From assembly GCA_016869895.1 (NCBI GenBank), contig VGDC01000040.1, positions 1 through 9,847 of the forward strand: a stretch of DNA of 9,847 nucleotides, in the 5' to 3' direction. Shown piece after piece: positions 1-7,122 of the stretch. Each line of letters begins with the position of its first letter. Position 1 is the first letter of the stretch. This stretch comes from Alphaproteobacteria bacterium (GTDB lineage Bacteria > Pseudomonadota > Alphaproteobacteria > Rickettsiales > VGDC01). Under the pieces are notes generated by a model, which searched no databases, was not told where the DNA came from, and saw nothing but the letters and a program-made list of their open reading frames with translations. The position numbers and the translations under genes are program-made.

Positions 1-1800
1 TTGAGCCGCACGCTGGAAGCGGTGGTGGACAGCCTCGCCGCCCGTGCGGAAGAGAAGGGGCTGGATGTCATCCTGCGTTATGCCCCCGGCACGCCGAATT
101 TCGTCATCGGCGACACGGCGCGCGTGCGTCAGGTGCTGCTGAACTTCATGAGCAACGCCATCAAATTCACCGAAAAAGGCCATGTGATGCTGAACGCCGA
201 GGCGCGCATCCTCGGCAATACGGAGACCATCATCCGCTTTGAAGTGCGCGATTCGGGCATCGGCATCTCCAAGGACGCGCAGAAGAAGATTTTCGAGAAG
301 TTCATTCAAGCCGATGCCTCCACCACCAAGCGTTATGGCGGCACGGGCTTGGGTCTGGCGATTTCCCAGCAGTTGGCGCAGCTGATGGGCGGCGAGGTCG
401 GCGTGACGAGCGAGCCGGGCAAAGGCTCGACCTTCTGGTTCGAAGTGCCCTTCCGCTTGGATCAGGCGCAGCCGCAGAACTATAACCTGCCGAAGATAGA
501 CCTGTCGCAGGTGCATCTGCTGGTGGTGGACGACCACGAGCTGAACCGCCGCATCCTGCTGGAGCTGGCGCATGGCTGGAATGTGAAAGCCGCCGCCGCC
601 GAGAGCGGCGAAGAAGCACTGCGAATGATGAAACTGGCCAAGGCGCAGGGCAACCCGTTCCAGATCGCCATCTTGGATTACCAGCTACCGAACATGGACG
701 GGGAAGACCTGTCCAACCTCATCAAGACCGACACGGATTTGGCGGATACCTCGCTCATCCTGCTGACTTCCATGGGCATGCGCGGCGATGCGGGCAAATT
801 CCAGGAAATCGGCTTCGAGGCCTATCTGGTCAAACCCGCCCGTGCGTCCGTGCTGCTGGATACGGTGACGACCGTGTGGATGAACCGCATCCATGGCCGT
901 CAGGAAGGCGGCATCATCACCCAGCATACCTTCGCCAAGGTGGATAACCGCCGTGACGAATTCGGCGATGCCGCCGCCCGTCAGGCCGCGCCCATCGACC
1001 CGCTGGCGGCCTTGCATCCGCAATCCGCACCCCCTGCGCCGCCACAGCCTGTCGCGCCACAGCCCACCTTTGTGCCGCAACCGCCTGCGCCCGCACAGCC
1101 CGCACCCGCTCCGGCTTTCGTCCCCCAGCCACAGCCTGTCGCAGCCCCCGAACCTGCCGTGCAAGAGGTGCAGCCTGCTATTCTCGAAGAGCCTGCACCC
1201 CCGCCAGCGCCAGAACCCGCACCGGAGCCCGTGCGCACCAGTTTCACGAAATACGTGCCTTCCCAGCCGCTGGATGTGACCATCCCTGCGGATGAGGCCA
1301 TCTTCGCGCCAGCCCCCACCTTCCAAGAGCCTACACCCCAAGAGCCTGCAGTCACTCCGCAAGAAGAGCAAAAACCCGTGACATACAAACCCAGCGTGCC
1401 CCTTTCCGGTGGCGATTATCCCAAGCGCATCCTGCTGGTCGAGGATCAGCTGACCAACCGCCTCGTGGTCGAGACGATTCTGGACAATATGCAGCTAGGT
1501 TCGATTCACGCCGAGAACGGCGTGGAGGCGGTGCAGAAGGCCGCGATGCAGGATTTCGAACTGATTCTCATGGATGTGCAGATGCCCATCATGAACGGCT
1601 TCGATGCCGCCCGTGAAATCCGCAAGATCGAGGAGCGCGAGAGCAAGAAACGCGCCATCATCATCGCCGTCACCGCCAATGCCATGGCGGGCGACCGCGA
1701 ACGCTGCATGGAAGCGGGTATGGATGATTACATCTCCAAACCCATTCAGGTCATCGAGCTACAGAACATGATCCGCAAATACCTCGGCATCAGCGAGTAA
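1..1800 (+). CDS. Hybrid sensor histidine kinase / response regulator, C-terminal part (5' end outside window)
   Basis: The frame is open from the first base, so the sensor and His-phosphoacceptor (HisKA) parts probably lie upstream; the TTG at position 1 need not be the true start. Counting from base 1, a HATPase_c domain covers about residues 1-152: N box with N48 and N52, G1 box DSGIGIS (84-90), F box IFEKF (97-101), G2 box GGTGLGLAIS (113-122). A first receiver domain (about 171-295) has acidic D177/D178, phosphoacceptor D226 in LDYQLPNMDG, T256 and K278. A Pro/Ala/Gln-rich linker follows (about 335-470). A second receiver domain (475-599) has E481/D482, phosphoacceptor D525 in LMDVQMPIMNG, T558 and K580. 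No Hpt domain follows, so a separate phosphotransfer protein is probably used. The order resembles BarA-type hybrid kinases. Family and domains are secure; signal and output are unknown. Confidence 0.95.
   Translation: MSRTLEAVVDSLAARAEEKGLDVILRYAPGTPNFVIGDTARVRQVLLNFMSNAIKFTEKGHVMLNAEARILGNTETIIRFEVRDSGIGISKDAQKKIFEKFIQADASTTKRYGGTGLGLAISQQLAQLMGGEVGVTSEPGKGSTFWFEVPFRLDQAQPQNYNLPKIDLSQVHLLVVDDHELNRRILLELAHGWNVKAAAAESGEEALRMMKLAKAQGNPFQIAILDYQLPNMDGEDLSNLIKTDTDLADTSLILLTSMGMRGDAGKFQEIGFEAYLVKPARASVLLDTVTTVWMNRIHGRQEGGIITQHTFAKVDNRRDEFGDAAARQAAPIDPLAALHPQSAPPAPPQPVAPQPTFVPQPPAPAQPAPAPAFVPQPQPVAAPEPAVQEVQPAILEEPAPPPAPEPAPEPVRTSFTKYVPSQPLDVTIPADEAIFAPAPTFQEPTPQEPAVTPQEEQKPVTYKPSVPLSGGDYPKRILLVEDQLTNRLVVETILDNMQLGSIHAENGVEAVQKAAMQDFELILMDVQMPIMNGFDAAREIRKIEERESKKRAIIIAVTANAMAGDRERCMEAGMDDYISKPIQVIELQNMIRKYLGISE
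1041..1142 (+). repeat. 15-bp in-frame direct repeat in the Pro-rich linker
   Basis: The 15-mer GCCACAGCCTGTCGC occurs at 1041-1055 and 1128-1142. The copies are 87 bases apart, a multiple of three, so both encode the same P-Q-P-V-A peptide of the kinase linker. The surrounding DNA is a C-rich run of CCG, CCC, CAG and GCG codons. This looks like a low-complexity linker that grew by slippage or local duplication, not a regulatory element. Confidence 0.6.
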
Positions 1801-1806
1801 GTTTCC

Positions 1807-3564
1807 TTACTGCTGCACCACCAGACGCGTCGCAGGAAGCGGGCTGACCGGCGAATGGTTCTTGAACCAGTCGGAGATGATGTCACGCACCATCACCGAG
1901 CTTTTGCGGCAGTAGTTGCCTTCACGCGCGCAGGCTTCCTTCAGCATCGTGTAGAGATCCCCGCCGCCCATGATGTAATCGATGGTGGCGATGCGGTACG
2001 TCTTCTTCAGGTTCAACGGTTTGCCGTCGATGGTGATGGCCGTGACCACGCCGTTCGGCTGGTGGATGGCCTTCGGGCAAGGTGCCGCTGCGCAGTGATG
2101 CACCGTCATGCCGGAGACATGCGGTTTCGCGCCGGGGGACTGGCCGTAACCCTGCGTCAGCCCGTGGTCGAGCGCGGTCACCAGTTCGTCGCCCGTCAAA
2201 TCAAGCAGCGCGAGGGTGTTGTTGAAGGGCATGACGGCGTTGATGTCCTTATAACGCACCGTGCCTTTGACGAGGTCGGTGCGGATGCCGCCACGGTTCA
2301 CGAAGGCCGCATCGGCGCGGTTGGTCACTTTCGCGCGGTCGAGCAGGATGTCAGCGATGAGGTCACCCATGGCAGGTGCGCCTGTGGTTTCGCTGGAGCG
2401 TCCTCCGAAGGTCACTGCCGCTTCGCCCATCACCACATTGGCGAAGGCTTCCAGCGGTTCGCCGTATTGCTTCACGAGTGCCGCCATTTCCGCGTCAGGG
2501 GTGATGACTTCTTTGGTGCAATCCTCGGTCTTGTCGGCCAGCACGTCGCAGCCGCGCACGAAGGTCAGGTTCGGCTTGAGTTTATCGGCGATGACGCGGC
2601 CTTTTTTGTCGAAGGTCACGTCGATTTCGCCCAGCCAGCGGCCTTTTTCCATGGCGGTGACGACAACGGTATCGTTTCCGTCCTTATCCTTCAACACCGT
2701 GGGGTAAGGGCCTTTGATGCGCGGAATCTGCTTGGGAATGCCCAATGCTTCCACGGTCGCGGGGTCACCCAGCAATGCATGGTCGTGACCCGCCACGATG
2801 ACATCCACATGGGAAAGCTGCGGCACGTTCTCGATATCCACGTCATAGCCGATGTGCGACATGACGATGATTTTGTTGATGCCCTCGGCGGTCAGCGCAT
2901 CGGCTTGCTGCTGGATATAGGGCACGTAATCACCGAAATGCACGTTCGGGCCAGGGCTAGAGCCTGTCTCGGTGCTGGTGGTCGTCACCCCGATGAGGCC
3001 ATATTTCTCGCCGTTCTTCTCGACGATGGCGCGTTTCACGAGCAAATCCTGCAAAAGCGGCTCATTGGAATAGTCGATGTTGCTGCCCAGCGCGATGAAT
3101 TTGGCTTTCTCGGTGGGGTAGGATTTCCCCGCGATTTCGACGGGCTCGCCGCGCAGTGCGCGCGCCAGTTCCGGTGTGCCGGAATCGAATTCATGGTTGC
3201 CCAGTGCCACAGCGTCATAGCCCATGTGGTTCATCACCATGATTTCCGCCGAACCGAGCCATGTGTTGTAGTAGAGGCTGCCTTGGAACATATCGCCGCC
3301 GAAGAGCAGCAGGGTATTCTCCGCGCCCTTTTCCGCGCGGATTTTCTTCACCAACGCCTGCAAGCGCGCCGCGCTGCCTTGGGAAGGCTCACCTTCGGGA
3401 TACAGCGATTCCAACTGGCTGTGGAAGTCATTGTTATGGATGATGGTGATGGTCGTTTCACCCGAAGTGCCCGTGGTCGCCACATTCGGCGCATCGGTGG
3501 TGCAAGCGGCGAAGGACAGGACGGTGAAGAGCAGGGCGGTGCCATAGAGGCAATGCTTGAACAT
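1807..3564 (-). CDS. Exported bifunctional metallophosphatase / 5'-nucleotidase (UshA-like)
   Basis: This 585-residue protein has the two-domain 5'-nucleotidase layout. The N-terminal calcineurin-like metallophosphatase domain (about 36-270) shows the metal-binding blocks in order: NDFH (D46, H48), GGD (D91), GNHE (122-125), SHIG (H237) and GHDH (259-262). The C-terminal 5_nucleotid_C domain (about 370-560) has NRGGIRTD (423-430), PFNNTL (446-451) and a YIMGGGD loop (530-536). The leader ends ...LSFAAC at C21, suggesting a signal peptide or a lipoprotein cleavage site, though Phe at -3 is unusual for a lipobox. The family hydrolyses nucleotides or nucleotide sugars in the periplasm or at the surface. 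The ATG is supported by AAAGG eight bases upstream (3573-3577). Its stop lies six bases from the opposing kinase stop, leaving no room for a terminator. Exact substrate is not readable. Confidence 0.93.
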   Translation of the reverse strand: MFKHCLYGTALLFTVLSFAACTTDAPNVATTGTSGETTITIIHNNDFHSQLESLYPEGEPSQGSAARLQALVKKIRAEKGAENTLLLFGGDMFQGSLYYNTWLGSAEIMVMNHMGYDAVALGNHEFDSGTPELARALRGEPVEIAGKSYPTEKAKFIALGSNIDYSNEPLLQDLLVKRAIVEKNGEKYGLIGVTTTSTETGSSPGPNVHFGDYVPYIQQQADALTAEGINKIIVMSHIGYDVDIENVPQLSHVDVIVAGHDHALLGDPATVEALGIPKQIPRIKGPYPTVLKDKDGNDTVVVTAMEKGRWLGEIDVTFDKKGRVIADKLKPNLTFVRGCDVLADKTEDCTKEVITPDAEMAALVKQYGEPLEAFANVVMGEAAVTFGGRSSETTGAPAMGDLIADILLDRAKVTNRADAAFVNRGGIRTDLVKGTVRYKDINAVMPFNNTLALLDLTGDELVTALDHGLTQGYGQSPGAKPHVSGMTVHHCAAAPCPKAIHQPNGVVTAITIDGKPLNLKKTYRIATIDYIMGGGDLYTMLKEACAREGNYCRKSSVMVRDIISDWFKNHSPVSPLPATRLVVQQ

Positions 3565-3601
3565 GATCTAAGCCTTTATCATGGGGGTGCGGATTGGCCG
3601 T

Positions 3602-3630
3602 AACATAGACCCCGATTTTCCATCAGGCAA
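3602..3630 (-). promoter_or_regulatory. Candidate sigma-70-type promoter for the nucleotidase gene
   Basis: Read leftward, TTGCCT (3625-3630) is followed after exactly 17 bases by TATGTT (3602-3607). Each hexamer matches four of six consensus bases. Transcription would start near 3595, giving a leader of about 30 bases with the AAAGG ribosome binding site and the ATG at 3564. Position and spacing are good but the hexamers are imperfect, so this is a prediction from pattern only. Confidence 0.4.
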
Positions 3631-3778
3631 ACAAAAACCACCTGTAAGTCCCCTCCCGGTGCATAAGCCTGTGGATAGATTGTTGTCACAATTAATTCAC
3701 AAAAAAGCACAGGAATCTGCGGAAATGTTGTGCTAAGTTCCGCCCATTCAAGCAAACTCGTTCAGCCATGGTAAAGAT

Positions 3779-4111
3779 ATGTCCATCGTATCCTATCAGC
3801 AGAAGATCATGTTCAGCGATCAGGAGCCCATCGTGTTCCTGCGCGGCGAAAAAACTTACGGTGACCGCGCGCCGCAGGCGTTCTTCGCCTATGTCAAGCT
3901 GCCCTATGAACAGCTGACGCGCCTGCACCATGATATGGATGCAGGACGCCTTGTGCGACTGGGCGAATATGGTAGAGTGCTGCTGCAGGGAATCGGCCAG
4001 CCGAGCCGCGAGCAGATGGAGTATATGGAGCGCAATTTCGCCTTTGACCATACCGACCATTTCGCAGACGACGAAGAAAGCGAAGCGGAAACCCTGCTGA
4101 AAGCGGCCTAA
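3779..4111 (+). CDS. Small acidic protein of unknown function (110 aa)
   Basis: I do not recognise this family. The 110-residue product has no signal peptide or membrane segment, so it is probably cytosolic. The first 90 residues look like a compact folded domain with hydrophobic strands (EPIVFLRG, residues 16-23; AFFAYVKLP, 34-42) and amphipathic helices (around 43-60 and 77-86). The tail from about residue 90 is very acidic (DHFADDEESEAE). Codon use matches the neighbours, which supports a real gene. The start is uncertain: ATG 3779 has only a weak GGTAAAG just before it, and in-frame ATG 3809 has AGAAG three bases upstream. The transporter gene begins 38 bases after its stop with no terminator between, so co-transcription is likely. 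Confidence 0.7.
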   Translation: MSIVSYQQKIMFSDQEPIVFLRGEKTYGDRAPQAFFAYVKLPYEQLTRLHHDMDAGRLVRLGEYGRVLLQGIGQPSREQMEYMERNFAFDHTDHFADDEESEAETLLKAA

Positions 4112-4149
4112 TCGGCTGTCGTTCCACCGCCTGTTGACTGCCCCCTCCT

Positions 4150-5394
4150 ATGACCACCACCGCGCCCCATGAGGGCAGATTGCTGACCGTCCTCGCGCTG
4201 GCGCAGTTCGTCGCCATCATCGATTACATGATGATCATGCCGCTGGGGCCGGATTTCGCGGCGGCGCTTTCCATCGACATCGGCCATCTCGGCTGGATTG
4301 GCGGCATCTACACCCTCGCCTCGGCTTTCACGGGTATTCTGGTGGCGGTCTATCTCGACCGTTTCGACCGCAAGAAAGTCTTCCTCCTCTCGCTGGGCGG
4401 TCTGGCTGTGTGCACGGGGCTTTCCGGCTTCGCATGGAATTTCGAATCCCTACTCGTCACCCGTTTCTTGAGCGGTATTTTCGGTGGGCCGGGCACCGCC
4501 ATCTGTTATGCCATCATCGCCGATGCCATCCCCGCCCACCGCCGTGGTGCAGCGATGGGAAAGGTGCTGGGCGCGCTGTCCTTCGCCTCGATTCTCGGTG
4601 TGCCATTCGGATTGGAAATCGCGCAACAATTCGGTTGGAATATGCCGTTTTTCGCTTCATCTTTGAGTGTTTTCTGCGTGTTTTTGCTCGGTTTTTGGAT
4701 GATTTCTCCGATGACGGGGCATATGGCGCCCGTCGCTGACATCAAAGGCTTTTCTGCACTCAAAAGAATGCTCTATTCCAAGGTGAATATGATGGTCTTC
4801 CTCTTCGCGGGGATGGGGTCATTCAGTTCGCTGCTCATCACGCCGAATCTGGCGGGCTACGTGCAGCATAACCTCGGTTTTCCGCGCGAGCAGCTTGGGC
4901 TGATGTACATGATCGCGGGCGTGGTCAGCTTCTTCGTGCTGCGCGTGGCAGGACGCATCATCGACCGGACGCAGGCTTCCGTGGCGGCGGTGCTTTGCTG
5001 TTTCCTGCTGGTGCCGCAATTCTATTTCGGTTTCATCTCGCCAGTGTATCAGCTGCCCGTGGTGGCCATCTATATACTCTTCATGTCGGGCATGGCGCTG
5101 CGCAGTGTCAGCAACAACGCGCTGGCCTCGCGCATCCCTGAGCCGAGCCAGCGGGCGGGTTTCCTCGCGCTCATGGCCAGCATCGCGCAGATATTCGCCG
5201 CGGGTGGCGCGTTCATCAGCTCCATCCTGCTGACCAGCGCGCCGGACGGCAAACTCATCGGGTTCGAGCATGTGGCGTGGCTTGCCATCTTGGCAACCCT
5301 CACCGTTCCTGCCATGATGTGGTGGGTCGAGCGGCGGGTCATCCTGCGGGAGAAGGCCGCGAAAATCATCACGCCACCAGAGATTACCCTATGA
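4150..5394 (+). CDS. Major facilitator superfamily transporter (DHA1-like)
   Basis: The 414-residue protein is hydrophobic throughout and fits the 12-helix MFS plan. The first helix spans about residues 11-33 and carries an acidic D25. The loop between helices 2 and 3 has the family's motif A as LDRFDRKK (69-76). A motif-B-like RFLSGIFGG lies at 105-113, and a Gly/Pro-rich helix with GVPFG follows near 150-154. These point to a proton-coupled, drug or metabolite exporter-type carrier in the inner membrane; substrate is unknown. No good ribosome binding site precedes ATG 4150. An in-frame TTG at codon 11 has GAGGG five bases upstream, so the true start may be there, or translation may be coupled to the upstream gene. 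The stop overlaps the next start as ATGA. Confidence 0.9.
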   Translation: MTTTAPHEGRLLTVLALAQFVAIIDYMMIMPLGPDFAAALSIDIGHLGWIGGIYTLASAFTGILVAVYLDRFDRKKVFLLSLGGLAVCTGLSGFAWNFESLLVTRFLSGIFGGPGTAICYAIIADAIPAHRRGAAMGKVLGALSFASILGVPFGLEIAQQFGWNMPFFASSLSVFCVFLLGFWMISPMTGHMAPVADIKGFSALKRMLYSKVNMMVFLFAGMGSFSSLLITPNLAGYVQHNLGFPREQLGLMYMIAGVVSFFVLRVAGRIIDRTQASVAAVLCCFLLVPQFYFGFISPVYQLPVVAIYILFMSGMALRSVSNNALASRIPEPSQRAGFLALMASIAQIFAAGGAFISSILLTSAPDGKLIGFEHVAWLAILATLTVPAMMWWVERRVILREKAAKIITPPEITL

Positions 5395-5942
5395 CCGAGT
5401 TCACATTCGACGTTTTAGCAGGCCCCGGCGGCTTCGGCGATGGGTTGCACCCCAGCACCGCCACGATGCTCGATGTGCTGCGGGAATTGGCGGAAGAGGG
5501 CAGCTTCGCGAATGTGCTGGATATGGGCTGCGGTTCGGGTGTTTTGTCGATGGCTGCGGCGTCCCTCTGGCCGGCCTGCACGGTCTTGGCGGTGGACATG
5601 CAGGAAAGTGCCGTGGAAACGGCGCTGCATAACATTTCCGAGAATGGCTTCGATGGTCGCATCCACGTAGTTAACGGGAATAGTTACCGCGACAAGAACG
5701 TGGTTTTCCATTCGAAATACGACCTTATCCTCGCCAATATGACCGCCGATGTCCATGCGGGATTGGCTGCGCAAATCACAGATGTGCTGGCGGATGACGG
5801 CTTGATTGTCTTATCCGGCGTGTTGCGCTGGCGCGAGGAGGACATCATCGCTCTTCATGAGCAGCAAGGGTTGCAGCTTATCGCCGAGCCCATCCGCGCT
5901 GAGGGCGGGTGGAGCACCTTATTACTGGCTAGAGAAGCTTAG
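5391..5942 (+). CDS. Short PrmA-like class I SAM-dependent methyltransferase
   Basis: The 183-residue protein matches the catalytic half of ribosomal protein L11 methyltransferase (PrmA). FGDGLHPST (15-23) corresponds to the PrmA AFGTGTHPTT block. Motif I is VLDMGCGSGVLSMAA (42-56), the SAM-ribose acidic residue is probably D69 (VLAVDM), and DLILANMTAD (111-120) followed by LSGVL (141-145) matches the PrmA active-site and C-terminal blocks. Full PrmA is close to 290 residues and has an N-terminal substrate-binding domain; that domain is absent here, so L11 methylation is doubtful. I chose ATG 5391 because homology begins there and it overlaps the transporter stop as ATGA, implying translational coupling. 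The 3' end overlaps the opposing DUF1501 gene by 14 bases. The fold is secure and the substrate is unknown. Confidence 0.88.
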   Translation: MTEFTFDVLAGPGGFGDGLHPSTATMLDVLRELAEEGSFANVLDMGCGSGVLSMAAASLWPACTVLAVDMQESAVETALHNISENGFDGRIHVVNGNSYRDKNVVFHSKYDLILANMTADVHAGLAAQITDVLADDGLIVLSGVLRWREEDIIALHEQQGLQLIAEPIRAEGGWSTLLLAREA

Positions 5943-7119
5943 TCAGCAATCCCGCCTGCGCGCTTTCGGGGAAGATGGCGTTATCCAGCCGCTGCTTGTC
6001 GATGCCGAGCTGGCGGTGCAGCACGGTCTTGAACACGCTGCGCAGGTCGGTTGTAGGCGCAAGATCCCTTCCTTCAAAGAGTTGATTGCTCCCCAGCCCC
6101 GGCCAGTCGGCCAGCACCTGCCCCCCTGCGATGTCGCCCCCCAAGAGGAAGCTGACGGATGCGGTGCCGTGATCCGTGCCGCCCGTGCCGTTGACATTCA
6201 CCGTGCGCCCGAATTCCGTGGCCACGACCACCACGGTCTTTTTCCATGCGGCTTCACCGAGCAATGACGGGAACAACGCGAGGCCATCGGCCAGTGATGT
6301 GAATTTCCGCGCGAGGGTGCCATCCGCTGCGCCTTGGCGGGCGTGGGTGTCCCATCCCCCGCTTTCGAGCACGGCGATGCGCGGGCCACCGGGCTGCGCC
6401 ATGAAGGTCGCACAAGAGCGCACAAGGCTGGGAAACACGTTGCTATCCGCCGCATTTCCGCCGGATTTCATGTCTTCCGGTGACAGGCTGGCCACGGCGG
6501 TGGCCTCGGCGGCGAGTGCCTGTTGCAGATAAGGCTGGAAGACCGTGTCGTGGCTGTAAAGCTGTTGCATGGTGGCGAGGAAATCACTTTTGCCGTCCAC
6601 CGCCAGTTTCTTCGGGAACCATGAGGCGGCATTGCCTGCGCCATGCATCACCAGTGGCAGGGCGGGGCTGATGGCCAATCCCTTATCCTGCGGGAAAAGG
6701 GCTAGGGCGCGCCCCAACCAGCCGTTATCGGCGGATTTGGCTGAACCTGCGCTGCCGTTCTCCAGCACGTCCTGCGCATCGAAATGCGAGCGCGAGCGGT
6801 AAGGCGAGGCGACGGCGTGGATGATGGCCAGTTGCTTTTTCTGGTACAGCGGCAGCAGCGGCTGCAAGGCGGGATGGAGATAGAAATACCCATCCAGCGG
6901 CAGGGCTTTGGAATCATCCAGCGCGAGTTCGCGGCGGGCGGCTGCATAGGCGCGGTCGCCGAGTGGAGGCACGGCGGCGAGGCCGTCCATCGCCCCGCGC
7001 AGGATGACGAAGACGAAGCGGCGGTCATCGGGCGTATTGCCCAGAGCGAAGCGCAGCGGCGAAGTTGTGGCGATAAGTCCGGCGCAGCAGGCGGTGATGA
7101 AATGGCGGCGGTTCAGCAT
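5929..7119 (-). CDS. DUF1501 family protein, predicted Tat-exported
   Basis: The 396-residue product begins with NRRHFI (3-8), followed by a short hydrophobic, Ala-rich stretch to about residue 26: a Tat-type twin-arginine leader. Family blocks are present in order: RGAMDGL (41-47), SPYRSRSHFDAQDVLENG (105-122), ESGGWDTHARQG (252-263) and TEFGRTVNVNGTGGTDHG (291-308). DUF1501 is placed in the alkaline phosphatase/sulfatase-like superfamily on fold grounds, and the Asp/His-rich blocks could bind metal, but no activity is established to my knowledge. The gene starts three bases after the DUF1800 stop, and its strong ribosome binding site lies inside the DUF1800 coding end. This pairing is common across bacteria, so the two products probably act together outside the cytoplasm. 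Confidence 0.93.
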   Translation of the reverse strand: MLNRRHFITACCAGLIATTSPLRFALGNTPDDRRFVFVILRGAMDGLAAVPPLGDRAYAAARRELALDDSKALPLDGYFYLHPALQPLLPLYQKKQLAIIHAVASPYRSRSHFDAQDVLENGSAGSAKSADNGWLGRALALFPQDKGLAISPALPLVMHGAGNAASWFPKKLAVDGKSDFLATMQQLYSHDTVFQPYLQQALAAEATAVASLSPEDMKSGGNAADSNVFPSLVRSCATFMAQPGGPRIAVLESGGWDTHARQGAADGTLARKFTSLADGLALFPSLLGEAAWKKTVVVVATEFGRTVNVNGTGGTDHGTASVSFLLGGDIAGGQVLADWPGLGSNQLFEGRDLAPTTDLRSVFKTVLHRQLGIDKQRLDNAIFPESAQAGLLTKLL

Positions 7120-7122
7120 AAT

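Noticed and set aside
685..1371. Open frames on the - strand across the kinase linker region
   Set aside because: Their Gly/Arg/Cys-rich composition is the antisense reading of Pro-rich codons, and no family motif is present.
1855..3603. A very long open frame (582 codons) on the + strand opposite the nucleotidase gene
   Set aside because: It is His/Val/Gly/Arg-rich with no recognisable motif. It mirrors the nucleotidase gene, whose domains are unambiguous, and GC-rich genes commonly leave an open antisense frame.
3585..3611. GGGGT...ACCCC inverted repeat near the nucleotidase start
   Set aside because: The stem is only five bases with a loop of about 20 bases, and no T-run follows, so it is too weak to call a hairpin or riboswitch.
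3670..3678. TGTGGATAG, one base from a DnaA box
   Set aside because: It is a single imperfect nine-mer with no cluster, no DUE-like array and no dnaA or dnaN nearby, so it is not evidence of an origin.
3683..3701. TTGTCA and TTCACA as -35 elements for the rightward cluster
   Set aside because: No acceptable -10 hexamer lies 16-18 bases downstream of either.
5277..5390. An upstream in-frame ATG that would extend the methyltransferase by 38 residues
   Set aside because: The added residues overlap the transporter C-terminus, look like out-of-frame coding (His/Arg-rich) and do not resemble the PrmA N-terminal domain. The ATGA overlap start fits better.
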